Assembly (NCBI RefSeq): GCF_902459665.1
Contig: NZ_CABPSL010000014.1
Coordinates: 87,553 to 151,552 of the forward strand
Length of the DNA: 64,000 nucleotides
Source: Pandoraea cepalis
GTDB taxonomy: Bacteria > Pseudomonadota > Gammaproteobacteria > Burkholderiales > Burkholderiaceae
Direction of reading: 5' to 3'
Below the pieces are notes generated by a model, which worked only from the letters and a program-made list of their open reading frames with translations, searched no databases and was not told where the DNA came from. The translations under genes and the position numbers were made by a program. Positions 62,243 through 64,000 of the stretch are shown in pieces (position 1 is the stretch's first letter; every line of letters begins with the position of its first letter).

Positions 62243-62788
62243 TTAGTCCCGGGGGGCGTCAGACGCACTCACCGTTGTCCCGGCGCGGCACCGTTGGTGC
62301 CAACGGATCGCGCAGAAGCCGATCACGTAGGCGAGCGCTCCGCCGGCCGCCGCACAGGCGGCGAGGCCAGTCGCGAGATGCAGCGTCGCCGTGCCGAAAT
62401 CGAGGTTCGTCAACTGAGTCCACAAGCTCTCTCTCGCCTGTGTCGCGGCGGCCACCGTCGCTTCGATCTCGGTCTGCGGTGGCCACTCGAACATCCAGCG
62501 GCCCAGACGGTGCGCGCCCCAATAGACAAAGGGCGCCGTCAGCGGATTGGTCACCAGCGTGCCGACCGCCGCGAGGAATAGATTTCCGCGTAACAGCGCT
62601 GCGGCGAGTATCGCCACGAGCATCTGGCCGACGGGGATCAGAATCCCGAAGAAAACACCACATGCCAGCCCGATGGCCACACCTCGCGGCGTGGCTTGCC
62701 ACAAGGCGCGGCGCAGCAGCAAGCCGGCGTGTGGGCGCAGCCAGCGTGAACGCAGCAGTCGCATCGGGCGAAGCATCTTTAACATCAT
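62243..62788 (-). CDS. DUF2062 membrane protein
   Basis: A 181-residue membrane protein of the DUF2062 family. Signature: GVAIGLACGVFFGILIPVGQMLVAILAAALLRGNLFLAAVGTLVTNPLTAPFVYW covers three helices; a fourth near the C-terminus follows a helical stretch. Function unknown. Start set at MMLKMLR (62788); upstream open frame lacks family features and the ribosome site is weak. Confidence 0.83.
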   Translation of the reverse strand: MMLKMLRPMRLLRSRWLRPHAGLLLRRALWQATPRGVAIGLACGVFFGILIPVGQMLVAILAAALLRGNLFLAAVGTLVTNPLTAPFVYWGAHRLGRWMFEWPPQTEIEATVAAATQARESLWTQLTNLDFGTATLHLATGLAACAAAGGALAYVIGFCAIRWHQRCRAGTTVSASDAPRD

Positions 62789-63043
62789 AGGCAGGTTGCA
62801 CGTCGAGGAAAGCGTTGACCCAGGCGGGCATGGGGCAGGCGCGCACACGATGATCCGCATGCAACGGATGTCTGAGTCCCGGGGGCGGCAGGAGTTCAAT
62901 CACGCCGCGGGCGACGGCGTGCCGAGCGATCGCGGTCCCGTGTCTGGCACGAAGAACGGGCGACGGGTGAGGGGGAGGGCTGAAGCGCTAGGGGAACCGA
63001 CACTGCGCAGCCGATGGACTGCGCAGCGATGACGCGGCTGCGC

Positions 63044-63640
63044 TCAGATCTGTGAACGCTGGTGGGACCAGCGATCGATTTGCGACGGCGTGAAGTGCCG
63101 CAGGGTATCGAGCAACGCTTCGGGCGACGCACTGATCTGCAACTGGTCCAACTGCGGCCCCTTGAGGAACTGCTCCGTCACCATCGATTTGAGGAACACA
63201 ATCAACGGATCGTAATACTGATCGACGTTGAGCAGACCGATCGGTTTCGCGTGATAGCCGATCTGCAGCCACGTAAAGACTTCGAACAGTTCTTCGCACG
63301 TGCCGATGCCGCCGGGCATGGCAATGAAAGCCTCCGACAGATCGGCCATCATCTGCTTGCGCTGATGCATGTTCTCGACAACATGCAATTGCGTCAGCCC
63401 GGTGTGACCGACTTCCCGTTCCATCAGGGCTTTCGGGATGATGCCGATGACTTCGCCGCCGTGCGCCAGCGCGGCGTCGGCAATGATGCCCATCAGCCCG
63501 ACCTTGCCGCCGCCATACACGAGACGAATGCCCGCTTGCGCCATGCGTCGGCCCAGGTCACGCGCCGCTTCGGCGTAGGCAGGACGTACCCCCGGGGCGG
63601 CACCGCAGTAAATACAGATCGATTTGACTTCCGACGCCAT
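63044..63640 (-). CDS. LOG-family cytokinin-type nucleotide phosphoribohydrolase
   Basis: A 198-residue Rossmann-like protein of the LOG family (TIGR00730). N-terminal [15 protein letters not shown] and [19 protein letters not shown], the catalytic [16 protein letters not shown] near residue 110 and a C-terminal [11 protein letters not shown] segment. Plant LOG enzymes release free cytokinins from riboside monophosphates; bacterial forms act more generally on nucleoside 5'-monophosphates. It starts 3 bases after the stop of the upstream TetR-type gene. Confidence 0.9.
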   Translation of the reverse strand: MASEVKSICIYCGAAPGVRPAYAEAARDLGRRMAQAGIRLVYGGGKVGLMGIIADAALAHGGEVIGIIPKALMEREVGHTGLTQLHVVENMHQRKQMMADLSEAFIAMPGGIGTCEELFEVFTWLQIGYHAKPIGLLNVDQYYDPLIVFLKSMVTEQFLKGPQLDQLQISASPEALLDTLRHFTPSQIDRWSHQRSQI

Positions 63641-63643
63641 GCC

Positions 63644-64000
63644 TTAATGCGCCCCCTTAGCCGACGATTCTCGCGCCATCCTGTCGTACATCTCGCGCGA
63701 GCTGCCTTTCAGATACGGGGCCATTTGCGAGAGGATGTGATGGCTCGACTGATGCAACCCGGCACCGATCTCCGCCGGGTCGTTGTACTTGCGCGGATTC
63801 ATCACGAACTGGTAGGACAACCAATAGGTGGAGATCACCACCATGTTGGTCGTGACCACCTCGATCTGCTCGGGCGTGATTTCCATTTCGCCCTCGGCCA
63901 CGAGCAGGTCGCACATTTCGCGCGTGGAGCGGCCCCACGTATCTGAGGACACAAGGACTCTCTTAAAATAACGGATAGTCTTGTGTCTATCAGTAAGCCT
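63644..64000 (-). CDS. C-terminal part of a probable TetR-family regulator, cut by window edge
   Basis: The frame stays open to the window edge (119 codons, reading RLTDRHKTIRYFKRVLV before SSDTWGRS), so the gene begins beyond 64000. Seen: a helical ligand-domain end with STREMCDLLVAEGEMEI and TNMVVISTYWLSYQFVMNPRKY, a pattern I associate with TetR regulators of one Burkholderiaceae group. No DNA-binding domain is in view. A GTG at 63952 would give a shorter ORF but is unlikely to be the start. It abuts the LOG gene. Confidence 0.6.
   Translation of the reverse strand, partial: RLTDRHKTIRYFKRVLVSSDTWGRSTREMCDLLVAEGEMEITPEQIEVVTTNMVVISTYWLSYQFVMNPRKYNDPAEIGAGLHQSSHHILSQMAPYLKGSSREMYDRMARESSAKGAH

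Noticed and set aside
1..64000. CRISPR arrays, rRNA operons, insertion sequences, phage genes
   Set aside because: No regularly spaced repeats, rRNA-like sequence, transposase or integrase gene was recognised anywhere in the window.

Overview
The window comes from a high-GC betaproteobacterial chromosome, most likely Burkholderiaceae and possibly Pandoraea. This rests on gene order and protein flavour only: hemW-rdgB-rph divergent from yicC-gmk-rpoZ-spoT, greB next door, kdpFABC-DE, DUF4126 and FtsX-like neighbours, and AAHS/LysR/MocR-rich accessory DNA. No rRNA, CRISPR array or intact insertion sequence was seen.

Layout. 1-1.9 kb holds envelope-glycan genes (a truncated GtrB-like glycosyltransferase, GtrA, a methyltransferase). 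2.1-4.1 kb is a divergent pair: an exported metallo-beta-lactamase-fold protein with a degenerate metal motif, and a LysR regulator. 4.1-4.6 kb is non-coding and carries a decayed copy of the 3' half of a tRNA-Ser with its flank. 4.6-9.0 kb has a MocR regulator divergent from a YdhS-like flavoprotein and a Bcr/CflA exporter. 9.3-10.6 kb is an RhlE-type helicase.

10.8-19.6 kb is a tightly packed eight-gene operon with a divergent TetR gene. It encodes an aromatic-acid transporter, an aryl-CoA-type hydroxylase, a maleate isomerase, an acyl-CoA thioesterase, an aryl-acid AMP/CoA ligase, a small unknown protein, a VOC dioxygenase-like protein and an alpha/beta hydrolase. Together these read as a CoA-masked aromatic-acid degradation route ending in maleate and fumarate. 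20-23.7 kb is an arsenic cluster (arsO, arsA and an arsN2-arsD fusion) without its own pump or ArsR. A thiolase, tRNA-Ser(UGA) and an acyl-CoA synthetase follow.

27.9-40.5 kb is core genome: hemW, rdgB, rph | yicC, gmk, rpoZ, spoT | greB | pirin, a long CPA2 antiporter with stress-protein domains, and a CnoX-like thioredoxin. 41.6-44.0 kb has two paralogous orphan periplasmic binding proteins separated by a long hairpin. 44.2-52.7 kb is the complete potassium system: an extra 30-residue membrane ORF, then kdpF, kdpA, kdpB, kdpC, kdpD and kdpE. Complementary hairpins lie between kdpC and kdpD. A guanidine-II (mini-ykkC) riboswitch then precedes the SugE/Gdx guanidinium exporter.

57.3-60.5 kb is the most intriguing stretch: two consecutive pairs, each a SycD/LcrH-like TPR chaperone followed by a helical, hydrophobic putative secreted substrate. 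The substrates look paralogous, and no secretion apparatus is nearby. The window ends with a frameshifted alanyl-tRNA editing gene, DUF924 and DUF2062 genes, a LOG-family gene and the C-terminal part of a probable TetR regulator cut by the window edge.
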